Shown: positions 7,823 through 15,546 of the stretch, piece after piece
Layout: each line of letters starts with the position of its first letter
How positions within the stretch are numbered: position 1 is the first letter of the stretch
Source of the DNA: CAZGXI01 sp964529715
GTDB lineage: Bacteria; Chloroflexota; Anaerolineae; Aggregatilineales; Ch27
Assembly: GCA_964529715.1 (NCBI GenBank)
Contig: CAZGXI010000016.1
Span: 39,579 to 103,578 of the forward strand
Direction: 5' to 3'
DNA length: 64,000 nucleotides
Made by a program: the position numbers and the translations under genes
Notes under the pieces: model-generated
The model's input: the letters and a program-made list of their open reading frames with translations, nothing else
Told to the model about the DNA's origin: nothing
Databases searched by the model: none

Positions 7823-8101
7823 ATGTTGACCGATTCGGAACGTGCACGTCTGGAAACACGCCTCGCCGCCTGGAAAGCACGGCTGCGCGCCTGGGGGTTG
7901 GATGGGCTGACGGCTGCCTTGCTGGAGGCCGCTGAGCCGTTTAGCCTGATCGGGGCGCAGGCGCTTTACGTGGCGCAGCCCACGCTGGGATTATTTCTTC
8001 CGGCGGAGTCGGTGGGGCGGTGGGCCAGGCTGCTGGAAGACCCGGCCAATCTGGCTTGGGTGCGCGCCCGGCTGACCGCTTCTGGCGAGGACGATGTCTG
8101 A
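7823..8101 (+). CDS. Small uncharacterised protein heading the envelope block
   Basis: 92 aa, mostly helical (ERARLETRLAAWKARLRAWG ... LLEDPANLAWVRARLTA), with no signal peptide or membrane segment. No family is recognised. It has no clear Shine-Dalgarno and begins about 10 bp after an extended -10 box. It lies about 45 bp before the DUF6754-like gene on the same strand, so it is probably the first cistron of that run. The coding call rests on codon regularity and position. Confidence 0.6.
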   Translation: MLTDSERARLETRLAAWKARLRAWGLDGLTAALLEAAEPFSLIGAQALYVAQPTLGLFLPAESVGRWARLLEDPANLAWVRARLTASGEDDV

Positions 8102-8146
8102 GGGGCGGTGCTCCGCCTGCCGGAGCGAGGGCGAGGGGGTGAAAGG

Positions 8147-9013
8147 TTGGACTCGACCGTCGGCCTGTTGACCTTGCTGTTTCTGGTGCTGGCTTTTGTG
8201 CTGTTGGTCCTGAACACGCAGTTCTTGCGTGTGCTGCGGCGGCGAGGTGTCCAGCTTGCGCTGCGGCGCATCCCGGCCTACCAGCAGGTGGTGCCGCCCG
8301 CCGTCGGCGAAGCGGTGGAAAGTGCCCGCCCAATGCATGTCTCTTTCGGCGGCAGTGGCCTCGGCGCCGAGACCACCGTTTCGGCGCTGGCCGCCTCGGA
8401 AGTGCTTTATCACCTCGCCGAGCGGGTGGCCGTCGGCAACGAGCCGCCGATTGTTTCCCTTAGCGACCCGACTGCGCTCGGCCTGGCGCAGGGTACGCTC
8501 CGCCGCGCCTATAGCGCCCGCCGCCGGATGGACGCCTACCGCAGTTCGGCGGCGCGCTGGTATCCGCCAGGGCTGGCATTCGCGGCGGGGGTCGGATCGG
8601 CGCTGGCCGAAGAGGACGCCAACATGAGCGTGTTGGTGGGCCGGCTAGGGCCGGAACTGGCTTTCATCGGCGAGGCCGCTACGCGCTACGACCAGGTTTT
8701 TATCGCCCAGAGCGACCAGCCGGAAGGGCAGGCCGTCGGCTGGGTGATGTCTGAGTCGCCCCTGATCGGAGAAGAACTATACGCTGCGGGGGCATATCTT
8801 TCTCGCCATCCGTCGGCGTTGCAACTGAGCCAACTGCTGGCGACCGAAATCCTGCGCGTGGTGGTGATCCTGGGGATCGTGCTGGCGGCGGTGCTGGCGG
8901 TCGCGTCGAAGCTGGGCGGTGTGTTGAGCGTGGCGATCCTGATCGGCGCGGCGTTGGCGGCGCTGCTGTCGGTGGTGCTCTACGCACGTTCGACGACGCG
9001 GGGAGGAAAGTGA
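8147..9013 (+). CDS. Membrane protein, DUF6754-like
   Basis: 288 aa from TTG 8147, chosen because GAGGGGG lies 7 bp upstream and the product then starts right at its first membrane helix (TVGLLTLLFLVLAFVLLVLN). A GTG at 8108 would add 13 unlikely residues from intergenic sequence. A soluble middle domain (about 40-240) contains HVSFGGSGLGAETT and SLSDPTALGLAQGTLRRAY, which match DUF6754 proteins seen in Chloroflexota. Two C-terminal helices (about 235-280) follow. Function unknown. The next gene begins 3 bp downstream, so they are co-translated. Confidence 0.75.
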   Translation: MDSTVGLLTLLFLVLAFVLLVLNTQFLRVLRRRGVQLALRRIPAYQQVVPPAVGEAVESARPMHVSFGGSGLGAETTVSALAASEVLYHLAERVAVGNEPPIVSLSDPTALGLAQGTLRRAYSARRRMDAYRSSAARWYPPGLAFAAGVGSALAEEDANMSVLVGRLGPELAFIGEAATRYDQVFIAQSDQPEGQAVGWVMSESPLIGEELYAAGAYLSRHPSALQLSQLLATEILRVVVILGIVLAAVLAVASKLGGVLSVAILIGAALAALLSVVLYARSTTRGGK

Positions 9014-9016
9014 GCC

Positions 9017-9658
9017 ATGCGCCGACTGCTTGCCATCCTGTCCGCAAGTATCGTCATCGGCATGGGGCTGATCACCCTGTTTGGCCTGCTGCCCGGTTCG
9101 CCCATCGCCCAGGTGACGGCGCTGTTCATCCAGCTGGTCGTTATCGTTGGGGCAGTGGCGGTGGTGATCGGGGTGCTGAACCTGCTGTGGGTGCACCTGC
9201 GGCGTGTGCTCAACGGCGATGCTGGCTGGGGCTACAGCCTGGCGCTGTTCTTCGCCGCGCTGGCCGTGATCGTCCTGGTGCTGGTCGAACGGCTGGGATT
9301 GCTGGACGGTGTGACCGGGACGGGCGTGTCGGCGAGCGGGTTTTTGTTTACGGCAGTGCAGGTGTCGGTGGAAAGTGCCCTGGCGGGCCTGTTGGTGTTT
9401 TTCCTGGTCTATGCCGCTGCCCGCCTGATGCGCCGCCGTGTGACGTGGTGGGCGCTGCTGTTTACCATCACGCTGCTGGTGGTGCTGCTCGGCTGGCTGC
9501 GCATCCCGGCGCTGGGGGCGTTGAACGATGTGAGCGAGTGGATTCGCACGGTATGGGCGTCTGCCGGGGCGCGCGGGCTGCTGATCGGCGTTGCGCTCGG
9601 CACGGTGACAGCGGGCGTGCGTGTGTTGCTGGGACAGGACCCCAGCTACCGGGAGTGA
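9017..9658 (+). CDS. Polytopic membrane protein of unknown function
   Basis: 213 aa with about six hydrophobic segments (near 5-27, 33-57, 75-95, 105-135, 145-165 and 188-205). No catalytic motif or known family is evident. It begins 3 bp after the DUF6754-like gene, and the two probably form a membrane pair. The 114-bp gap to the next gene contains an AT-richer stretch but no clear terminator, so transcription probably continues. Confidence 0.75.
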   Translation: MRRLLAILSASIVIGMGLITLFGLLPGSPIAQVTALFIQLVVIVGAVAVVIGVLNLLWVHLRRVLNGDAGWGYSLALFFAALAVIVLVLVERLGLLDGVTGTGVSASGFLFTAVQVSVESALAGLLVFFLVYAAARLMRRRVTWWALLFTITLLVVLLGWLRIPALGALNDVSEWIRTVWASAGARGLLIGVALGTVTAGVRVLLGQDPSYRE

Positions 9659-9772
9659 ACAACCTCATCCCGGTCAGTTCCGCTCCGCAGGTGGAGGGGA
9701 AGTTTAACCGCCCTGGCTGCTCTTCTCCGGCTGCGGGGAAGAACGTGGGGTTGAGAAGGTAGAGTAGAAAGT

Positions 9773-12700
9773 ATGGCGGAGAACCGCCCTGCGGGTAAAT
9801 GGGATAGTGATCTGCCGGACTGGCTGCGCGGCCACATTCATCCGCCGCCTGGCATTGAGGAGCAGCCCCCGGCGCAGACGAAGCCTGAAGAGGCCCCGCC
9901 TGTTGCGCCCGGCGACATGCCGCGCTTCACCGGTTTGCTCCCCTGGTTGGACCAGCAGACTTCCGGCGCTCCGGCGGGCGGATCGCCCTTTGATCAGGGC
10001 GCGCCGTCGCCGGAGTCGCTGCGCGGGCTGACCGGGCAGCTTCCCTGGCTGGAGGACGTGGTTTCCCGGCAGCCGCCCTCTGGGGAGCCACCGACCGACG
10101 ATAGCGGCCCGGTGGACCTGGGCGCGCTGGAGTGGACAGAGCCGGATGTGGTTCCGCCGGAAGCGGGGGGGATGCCTTTTGATCAGGGCGCGCCGTCGCC
10201 GGAGTCGTTGCGCGGGCTGACCGGGCAGCTTCCCTGGCTGGAGGATGTGGTTCCCCAGCCACCCACCGCTGGTCAGCCGCCTGTCCCTGCCGCCGACCTG
10301 GCCGCTCTGGACTGGATGGCCGACGTTGAGCCGGCGGAGACTCCGCCCGACGAACTGCCGACCGCCGAATGGCTGAGCCAGGCGCCCATTCCAACCATCC
10401 CGCCTGAGATCGAGCCGCTTCCCTCCGATGCGCCGATCCCGGACTGGCTGGCATCTGCCGAATCGTTTGGCCACACCGAGCCACCTGTCGTGCCGTCTGC
10501 CGCGTCCGGCGAGAGCGTTCCCGACTGGCTGGCCACCGCCGATGTTTTTGAGCAGGCGCAGGCTCCCGAACCGCCCGCCCCGGCCCAGCCCGTCCCCGAC
10601 TGGCTGGGTTCTGTGGATGAGTTCGCCGCCGGGTTTGCAGAAGAAGCACCTGCCGCCGGGCCATCTGCCGAGGCGGTTCCGGACTGGCTGGGGGCCGCCG
10701 ATGAGTTCGCCGCCGGCTTTGGGGAAGAAGCGCCTGCCGGGGAAGTCGGGGAAGTTCCCGCCGAGGAAGCCGCGCCGGCGTGGATCAGGGCCGATACCGG
10801 GGCGCTGCCGGAGACGACCGCCTCTGACCTGACCTATGAGGCCTGGATGGAGCAGCAGGAGGAGGCGCAGCGTCAGCCGACCCCAGAAGAACTGCTGGCT
10901 GCCGAAGTGCCGGATTGGTTTGAGGCGGTTGCAGCAGAGACGCCGGAAGAAACGCCTGCCGCGCCTGCTGCCCCTGCCAAGAGCGGGCCGGATTTTGTGC
11001 CCGACTGGTATCTGGGCCTGGAGGAGCAGGATACTTCTGCTGCGCCGGAGTGGTTCTCCAAGCTGGACTTTTCGGCGGATGCGCTGGCTGCCGCGCCGGA
11101 ACTGCCGCAGGAAGCGCCGCCGCCCGCCCCGGCGCCAGAAGAACCCGCTTTCGATTTCGCCTCCGATCTGGGCGCAGCGCCCGCTGCTGCTGCGCCTGCC
11201 GAGGAAGTGCCGGATTGGTTCGCTGGGATCGACCTGGGCACGCCCGCCGCGCCGCCCGCCCCGACGCCAGAAGAACCCGCTTTCGATTTCGGCGTTGATC
11301 TGGGCGCAGCGCCCGTTGCTGCTGCGCCCGCCGAGGAAGTGCCGGATTGGTTTGCCGATTTTCACGAGCAGCCCGCACAGCCCGCCGCACCGTCGCCGGC
11401 GCCCGCCGCCGTGCCGCTGGACGAGGTCCCCGACTGGCTTAGTGCTCTGCCTGCCGACATGCCCGCGCAGCAGGAAATCCCGCCGGAACTGTTCTCGACG
11501 GACGCCATGCTGGCCGAGGCTGCCGACCTGGACTTTATGAACCTGATCGACCAGCAGCTTGGCGCAGAGCCGCCTGTGCCGTCTGCCCCGGTGGAGATGA
11601 TGACCGAGCGGGAAGCCCAGTTCGACCTGGACGATCTGCTGGCCGAATTGCAATTGCCCGAAGATGCGCCCCTGACCGGATTGAGCGGGATGCAGGTGCA
11701 GCCGCCTGCTGCCCCCACCATCCCGGCGGAGGCTGGGCCTGAGGTGCCAGATTGGCTGGCCCGCGCTCGCCCGACGGCAGAAGGCGGACGACAGGTGTCG
11801 GCAGTGGTAGAGGCGCTGCGCAGCCCGGAGACACCACTGGAAAACCTGACCGAACGGCTCAAGGCCTTGCGTATCCTGACCGGCGAGGCGGCCAAAGTCG
11901 AGCCGGCGCCCGCCCCGGATCAGCCCTCCGGCGCGATCCTGGCGAGCATTACCGGCGGTCTGATCCCCACCCAGGTCTTCCGTGATCCCGGCGCGCCGGA
12001 GATGATCGACGCCGTCCGCCTGGACGAGGCGCAGCAGGCGCGCGTGAAGTCGCTTGAAGCACTGCTCGGTCTGGACAGGGTGTTGCCGCAAGTGCAACTG
12101 GACGAGGAGGGCCAGCCGATCCCGGTGGACGAGCGGGCGGAGGCCAGGGAAGTTTCGCGCATTGCCCGTGCCGAACGCCGCGCCCGCGCCCGTTCTCGCC
12201 GCAAGCTCGACCGCGCCGCGATTAGCCTGCTGTTGCTGGCGGCCATGATCCTGCCTTTCTTCGTGGGGGCGCTGCGCATTGTGGAGCCGCCTGCCGCCGT
12301 GCTCGACCCGGCCCGCCAGGGCACATTAGACCGCGCGATCCAGCGGCTGGGTCAGGGCGATCTGGTGCTGGTCGGCTTTGAATATTCCCCCACTGCCGCC
12401 GGGGAGCTGGACCCCCTGGCGCAAACGCTGTTGACACATCTGCTGTTACGCGGCGCGCGCCCGGTGATCGTGAGTACCAACCCAGCAGGCATCCTGCACG
12501 CACGGGACGTGCTGGCCGGGCTGGCCAACGATCCCTTCCTGTTGGCGCACCGGGGCCGCGCACCGGACGATCCGTTGGTGATGCCGGATGACTATGTGAT
12601 CCTGCCCTATCTGCCAGGCGGCGTGGTAGGACTGCGTGCCCTCACTGCCACCAGCACCGATCCCCATGCCCTAAACCAGGGCGTCTTCGCCGCCGATTTC

Positions 12701-13453
12701 CAGGGCAACCCCACCGGGCTGGACGTGCGCTGGTTGCAGGTTTCCTTTAGATTGGTGTTGGTGCTGGCCGAACGCGGCGACGACCTGCGCCTGTGGGTCG
12801 AGCAGGTGGCCTCGGCGGTGGACCTGCCGGTGGCGGCAGGGGTGACGGCGGCTGCCGAGCCGGTGGCGCGGCCTTACTTCGTCGCCGGGCAGTTGATGGG
12901 GTTGCTGGCGGGCTACCGCGACGCTTACACCTACGATCAGGTCCTGTTGCGGTCTCTGCCGCCGGTGACGTCGCTGCCGCCGCACGGTGCGGGTGGGGCC
13001 GCCGCGCCGACATCCACCGTCGATCCCAATGCGACGCCGTTGCCGGAAGGGTTGGCGACACTGACGCCAACGCCGACGGCCACGCCGACGGCCACGCTGA
13101 CGCCGACCACCACACCGACCGAGACGCCCATCCCCACCGATACGCCCACCCCCACGCCGCTTTCGGCGCGGGACGCCGCCGCCACCGCGCGGGCGACTGC
13201 CTCCGGAACGCTGCCGCCGACGCCGCTGCCCACGCGGCAGGTGTTTGTCACGGCCACGCCCATGCCAGAAGGCGGGGCGGCAGGCATCACAGTCGAGACG
13301 ACAGCCCAGCCGGGCGTCGTGACGGCAGAGCGGCCATATCAGGATGAGCGGTGGTACAGCATGGGCCTCGGCGCACTGACCGCCGTCGGCATTATCGGGT
13401 TAGGCGCGCTGGTGAACCTCGCGCGCGGGATTCGTCGGAGGCGTGAACCGTGA
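9773..13453 (+). CDS. Giant membrane protein with a cytoplasmic PDW(L/F) motif array
   Basis: 1226 aa. Residues 1-800 are low-complexity Pro/Ala/Glu-rich and carry about sixteen copies of a short motif [VIL]-P-[DE]-W-[LFYI], for example VPDWLGS, VPDWFAG and LPWLEDV. A basic stretch and a membrane helix lie near 805-830 (ISLLLLAAMILPFFVGAL). A folded domain follows (about 835-1080) with ILPYLPGGVVGLRAL. Next are a Thr-Pro stalk (about 1100-1150) and a final helix at about 1195-1220 ending in RRRR-type residues. The topology suggests that the PDW array faces the cytoplasm. Two internal duplications show recent expansion. The next gene overlaps by 4 bp. Function unknown; the array looks like a multivalent docking surface. 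Confidence 0.8.
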   Translation: MAENRPAGKWDSDLPDWLRGHIHPPPGIEEQPPAQTKPEEAPPVAPGDMPRFTGLLPWLDQQTSGAPAGGSPFDQGAPSPESLRGLTGQLPWLEDVVSRQPPSGEPPTDDSGPVDLGALEWTEPDVVPPEAGGMPFDQGAPSPESLRGLTGQLPWLEDVVPQPPTAGQPPVPAADLAALDWMADVEPAETPPDELPTAEWLSQAPIPTIPPEIEPLPSDAPIPDWLASAESFGHTEPPVVPSAASGESVPDWLATADVFEQAQAPEPPAPAQPVPDWLGSVDEFAAGFAEEAPAAGPSAEAVPDWLGAADEFAAGFGEEAPAGEVGEVPAEEAAPAWIRADTGALPETTASDLTYEAWMEQQEEAQRQPTPEELLAAEVPDWFEAVAAETPEETPAAPAAPAKSGPDFVPDWYLGLEEQDTSAAPEWFSKLDFSADALAAAPELPQEAPPPAPAPEEPAFDFASDLGAAPAAAAPAEEVPDWFAGIDLGTPAAPPAPTPEEPAFDFGVDLGAAPVAAAPAEEVPDWFADFHEQPAQPAAPSPAPAAVPLDEVPDWLSALPADMPAQQEIPPELFSTDAMLAEAADLDFMNLIDQQLGAEPPVPSAPVEMMTEREAQFDLDDLLAELQLPEDAPLTGLSGMQVQPPAAPTIPAEAGPEVPDWLARARPTAEGGRQVSAVVEALRSPETPLENLTERLKALRILTGEAAKVEPAPAPDQPSGAILASITGGLIPTQVFRDPGAPEMIDAVRLDEAQQARVKSLEALLGLDRVLPQVQLDEEGQPIPVDERAEAREVSRIARAERRARARSRRKLDRAAISLLLLAAMILPFFVGALRIVEPPAAVLDPARQGTLDRAIQRLGQGDLVLVGFEYSPTAAGELDPLAQTLLTHLLLRGARPVIVSTNPAGILHARDVLAGLANDPFLLAHRGRAPDDPLVMPDDYVILPYLPGGVVGLRALTATSTDPHALNQGVFAADFQGNPTGLDVRWLQVSFRLVLVLAERGDDLRLWVEQVASAVDLPVAAGVTAAAEPVARPYFVAGQLMGLLAGYRDAYTYDQVLLRSLPPVTSLPPHGAGGAAAPTSTVDPNATPLPEGLATLTPTPTATPTATLTPTTTPTETPIPTDTPTPTPLSARDAAATARATASGTLPPTPLPTRQVFVTATPMPEGGAAGITVETTAQPGVVTAERPYQDERWYSMGLGALTAVGIIGLGALVNLARGIRRRREP
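9990..10252 (+). repeat. Two near-identical 74-bp repeats inside the PDW gene
   Basis: Bases 9990-10063 and 10179-10252 are nearly identical and offset by 189 bp (63 codons), preserving frame. Both encode DQGAPSPESLRGLTGQLPWL followed by EDVV. Identity at synonymous sites indicates a recent duplication. Confidence 0.85.
11131..11355 (+). repeat. Second in-frame duplication in the PDW gene
   Basis: Bases 11131-11223 and 11263-11355 repeat with an offset of 132 bp (44 codons). They encode PEEPAFDF, a short variable part, DLGAAP and AEEVPDWFA. This is an independent duplication from the one at 9990-10252. Confidence 0.8.
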
Positions 13454-14100
13454 CGCCGGAAATGCTCGATACGCTGGCCGGGTGGGTCGGTCTGGTGCTG
13501 ACCCTGCTCATTTTCAGCTATCTGCTGGCCGATAATTTTCTATACCGCCTGGCGGTGTACCTGTTCGTCGGCGTGGCGGCGGGCTATGCTGCCGTTGTCG
13601 CAGTGGAAGGGGTGCTGCTGCCCTGGCTGCGCGGCACGCTGCTGGCTCCCGGCGCAGACGCGGGCCAGATCGCGCTCGGCGTGATCCCGTTGGCGGTGGG
13701 GTTCTTGTTGCTGCTGAAAGCCTCGCCGCGCCTATCGCGCCTGGGCAACCTGGGGCTGGCCTTTTTGGTCGGTGTCGGCGCGGCGGTGAGCCTGATCGGT
13801 ACGGTCAGCGGCACGCTGCTGCCACTGGCTGCCTCGACGGGATCGTACCTCGGTGCGAATCTCGTGGACGGCCTGATTCTCATCCTGGGCACGATCACGA
13901 CGCTGCTCTACTTCCAGTATCTTGCCGTGCGCCGTCCTGACGGCGAAGTGGTTCGCCCGCCGGTGCTACGTGTTGCCGCGACCATCGGGCAGGTGTTCCT
14001 GATCATCGCCTTCGCCTCGCTCTACGCCGGGGCGATTGTGTCTAGCATCACCGTGTTCAGCGAACGATTGGCCTTTTTGTTGGAGCGGATGTTGGGATAG
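13450..14100 (+). CDS. Polytopic membrane protein of unknown function
   Basis: 216 aa with about six membrane segments (near 8-28, 33-55, 70-92, 96-120, 135-155 and 175-205). The GTG start overlaps the stop of the PDW gene by 4 bp, so the two are translationally coupled and probably partners. No signature residues or known family are seen. It ends the first half of the envelope block, before repeat element A. Confidence 0.75.
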   Translation: MTPEMLDTLAGWVGLVLTLLIFSYLLADNFLYRLAVYLFVGVAAGYAAVVAVEGVLLPWLRGTLLAPGADAGQIALGVIPLAVGFLLLLKASPRLSRLGNLGLAFLVGVGAAVSLIGTVSGTLLPLAASTGSYLGANLVDGLILILGTITTLLYFQYLAVRRPDGEVVRPPVLRVAATIGQVFLIIAFASLYAGAIVSSITVFSERLAFLLERMLG

Positions 14101-14116
14101 CTGTCAGCTTCCAGCC

Positions 14117-14327
14117 GTCAGCTAACCCAATGGGCAGGCTTTAAAAATGACCGGGGCAGACACGGTTGCCAGGGGTTCAAACCCCTGGCTAAATCTGCAA
14201 AGTCCGCTTCAGCGGACTGAAAATGCAGGTCGAGACAGAGGCTGTCAGTCCACTTCAGTGGACTTTACATCCGTAGCCGGGGACTGAAGTCCCCGGCGAT
14301 GAAAACCTGCACATTCTGTCAGCTATC
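14117..14327 (+). mobile_element. MITE-like element, copy A
   Basis: 211 bp between terminal inverted repeats. The left end GTCAGCTAACCCAATGGGC (14117-14135) and the right end (14302-14327) read, in reverse complement, GATAGCTGACAGAATGTGCA. Internal perfect palindromes: CCAGGGGTT/AACCCCTGG (14169-14188), AGTCCGC-TTCA-GCGGACT (14201-14218), AGTCCAC-TTCA-GTGGACT (14247-14264) and GCCGGGGACT-GA-AGTCCCCGGC (14276-14297). There is no coding capacity and no target-site duplication was recognised. Related copies lie at 26706-26916 and 48326-48527. Confidence 0.75.
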
Positions 14328-14341
14328 CGTTTTTTACAGGT

Positions 14342-14623
14342 ATGAGAGGGATGGCTTATGGCAAAGATCGGCAAGTGCGGTTTAGACGAGAAGATCGAGA
14401 CTGGACGGCGGGGCAACTGCTGGAGTTTATTCAGGAATTTGCCGGTGAAGGTCCGGTGCGGTCGCCCAGGCCTGATGCCGGGGTGAGTTTCAAAGAGCAC
14501 ATGAGGAATGTAGGTCCCTGGGATGATGATCGCAGCGCCGAAGAGATTATCCGCGACATTTACAAATCCCGGACCATTGGGCGCGACATTACCCTGGATG
14601 TCTCGGATTCGACTAAAAGCTGA
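14342..14623 (+). CDS. Small acidic protein, possible orphan antitoxin-like
   Basis: 93 aa from ATG 14342, or 90 aa from ATG 14351. The spacing of GAGAGGG to either start is poor, so the start is uncertain. The sequence is charged and non-membrane. Its C-terminal part (SAEEIIRDIYKSRTIGRDI) resembles the flexible toxin-binding tail of small type II antitoxins, but no toxin gene adjoins it. It begins 14 bp after repeat element A and ends 22 bp before the next gene, interrupting the envelope block. Function inferred only weakly. Confidence 0.5.
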   Translation: MRGMAYGKDRQVRFRREDRDWTAGQLLEFIQEFAGEGPVRSPRPDAGVSFKEHMRNVGPWDDDRSAEEIIRDIYKSRTIGRDITLDVSDSTKS

Positions 14624-14645
14624 TGCCTGATAGCTGAGAGCTTAT

Positions 14646-15536
14646 ATGCGTCACCGCGTGCTGCTTGTCCTTGTCCTGATAACCCTGCTCCTGTCCGTCC
14701 CGCCGATCTATGCCCGGCAGGCAGAGGAGCGGGCGTGGTATTACGCCATCACAGGCGATGGACAGTTGATCGCCTACACGGTGGACGGGCAAACGAACAC
14801 GCTGATCGCGGGCGGTGTGAGCCAGGACGCTTACGGCTGGCGGCTGGACGCTGACACAGGCCTGGCGCTCCTGGCGGTTGATGGCGCGCGCAGCCTGTAC
14901 CGGCTGGAACCGATGACGGCGGCGGCGTTGATGTCGCTGCCTGGCGATGTGGCGGCCCCTTCCGCCGGACCTGGGGCGGACGAGCCGCTGCTGCGGCGTC
15001 TTGACGGGGCGCGTTGGCTGGTTTTCGACGGCGGCGCGTCCTGGCTGGCAGTGGGGGCGGGCGAGCCGGTGCAGATCGGCTTCTACAGCCCGGACGTGAT
15101 CTTGCATCCGGCGGGGCAGGCCCTTTCCCCCGACGGGCGCTACCTGCTCGTGGTGGACGATCCCGATTTCCCGGCGCGTTACCGGGTATGGGATACCGTC
15201 GCGCAGGACTACGTGGTGCAAGACTCGACCGGCGGGCCGGGCGACGATGTCTGGTCGGTGCAGATCGCTTACGGGACGGGCGGTTTTGTGGTCAGCCGCA
15301 CCCTGCCTGCTGAGGCGTTCCTGTATCGCTATGCCGACGCGGCGGTGGTGGCGGTCCCGGCACAGGATAATCGCCGCTATTTCGAGGTCCTGCCGGACGG
15401 CGCGACGCTGTTCTGGCAGCAGCGGGCGCAGGGCGAACTCGTGCCCGGTATTTATCATTTCGATCCGGCGGCGGACGTCTACACGCTGCTTCTGCCCGAT
15501 GCGAGGCCGCTGCTGTTACAGGCTACTGATCGCTGA
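14646..15536 (+). CDS. Exported beta-propeller-like protein
   Basis: 296 aa with a Sec signal peptide (RHRVLLVLVLITLLLSVPP, cleavage near IYA). The mature part has blade-like repeats typical of WD40/TolB-type propellers (HPAGQALSPDGRYLLVVDDP ... YRVWDTVAQDYVVQD). No lipobox Cys is seen, so it is probably released or held by partners. It lies 22 bp after the small acidic gene and 10 bp before the GlmL-like gene. Both junctions share a CTGAT-GCTGA-AGCT motif just before the ATG. Confidence 0.75.
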   Translation: MRHRVLLVLVLITLLLSVPPIYARQAEERAWYYAITGDGQLIAYTVDGQTNTLIAGGVSQDAYGWRLDADTGLALLAVDGARSLYRLEPMTAAALMSLPGDVAAPSAGPGADEPLLRRLDGARWLVFDGGASWLAVGAGEPVQIGFYSPDVILHPAGQALSPDGRYLLVVDDPDFPARYRVWDTVAQDYVVQDSTGGPGDDVWSVQIAYGTGGFVVSRTLPAEAFLYRYADAAVVAVPAQDNRRYFEVLPDGATLFWQQRAQGELVPGIYHFDPAADVYTLLLPDARPLLLQATDR

Positions 15537-15546
15537 AAGCTGGCTT

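Noticed and set aside
9704..12097. 797-aa minus-strand open frame opposite the PDW gene
   Set aside because: Low-complexity Gly/Arg/His-rich shadow of a repetitive GC-rich coding strand; no ribosome site and no family features.
13060..13170. Repetitive ACGCCGAC/CCACGCC tract considered as CRISPR or microsatellite
   Set aside because: It is the codon pattern of a Thr-Pro stalk, in frame, without spacers; the same holds for 19320-19430.
15247..15546. 100-codon upstream extension of the GlmL-like gene
   Set aside because: Overlaps the propeller gene in another frame; the actin-fold domain begins at 15547.
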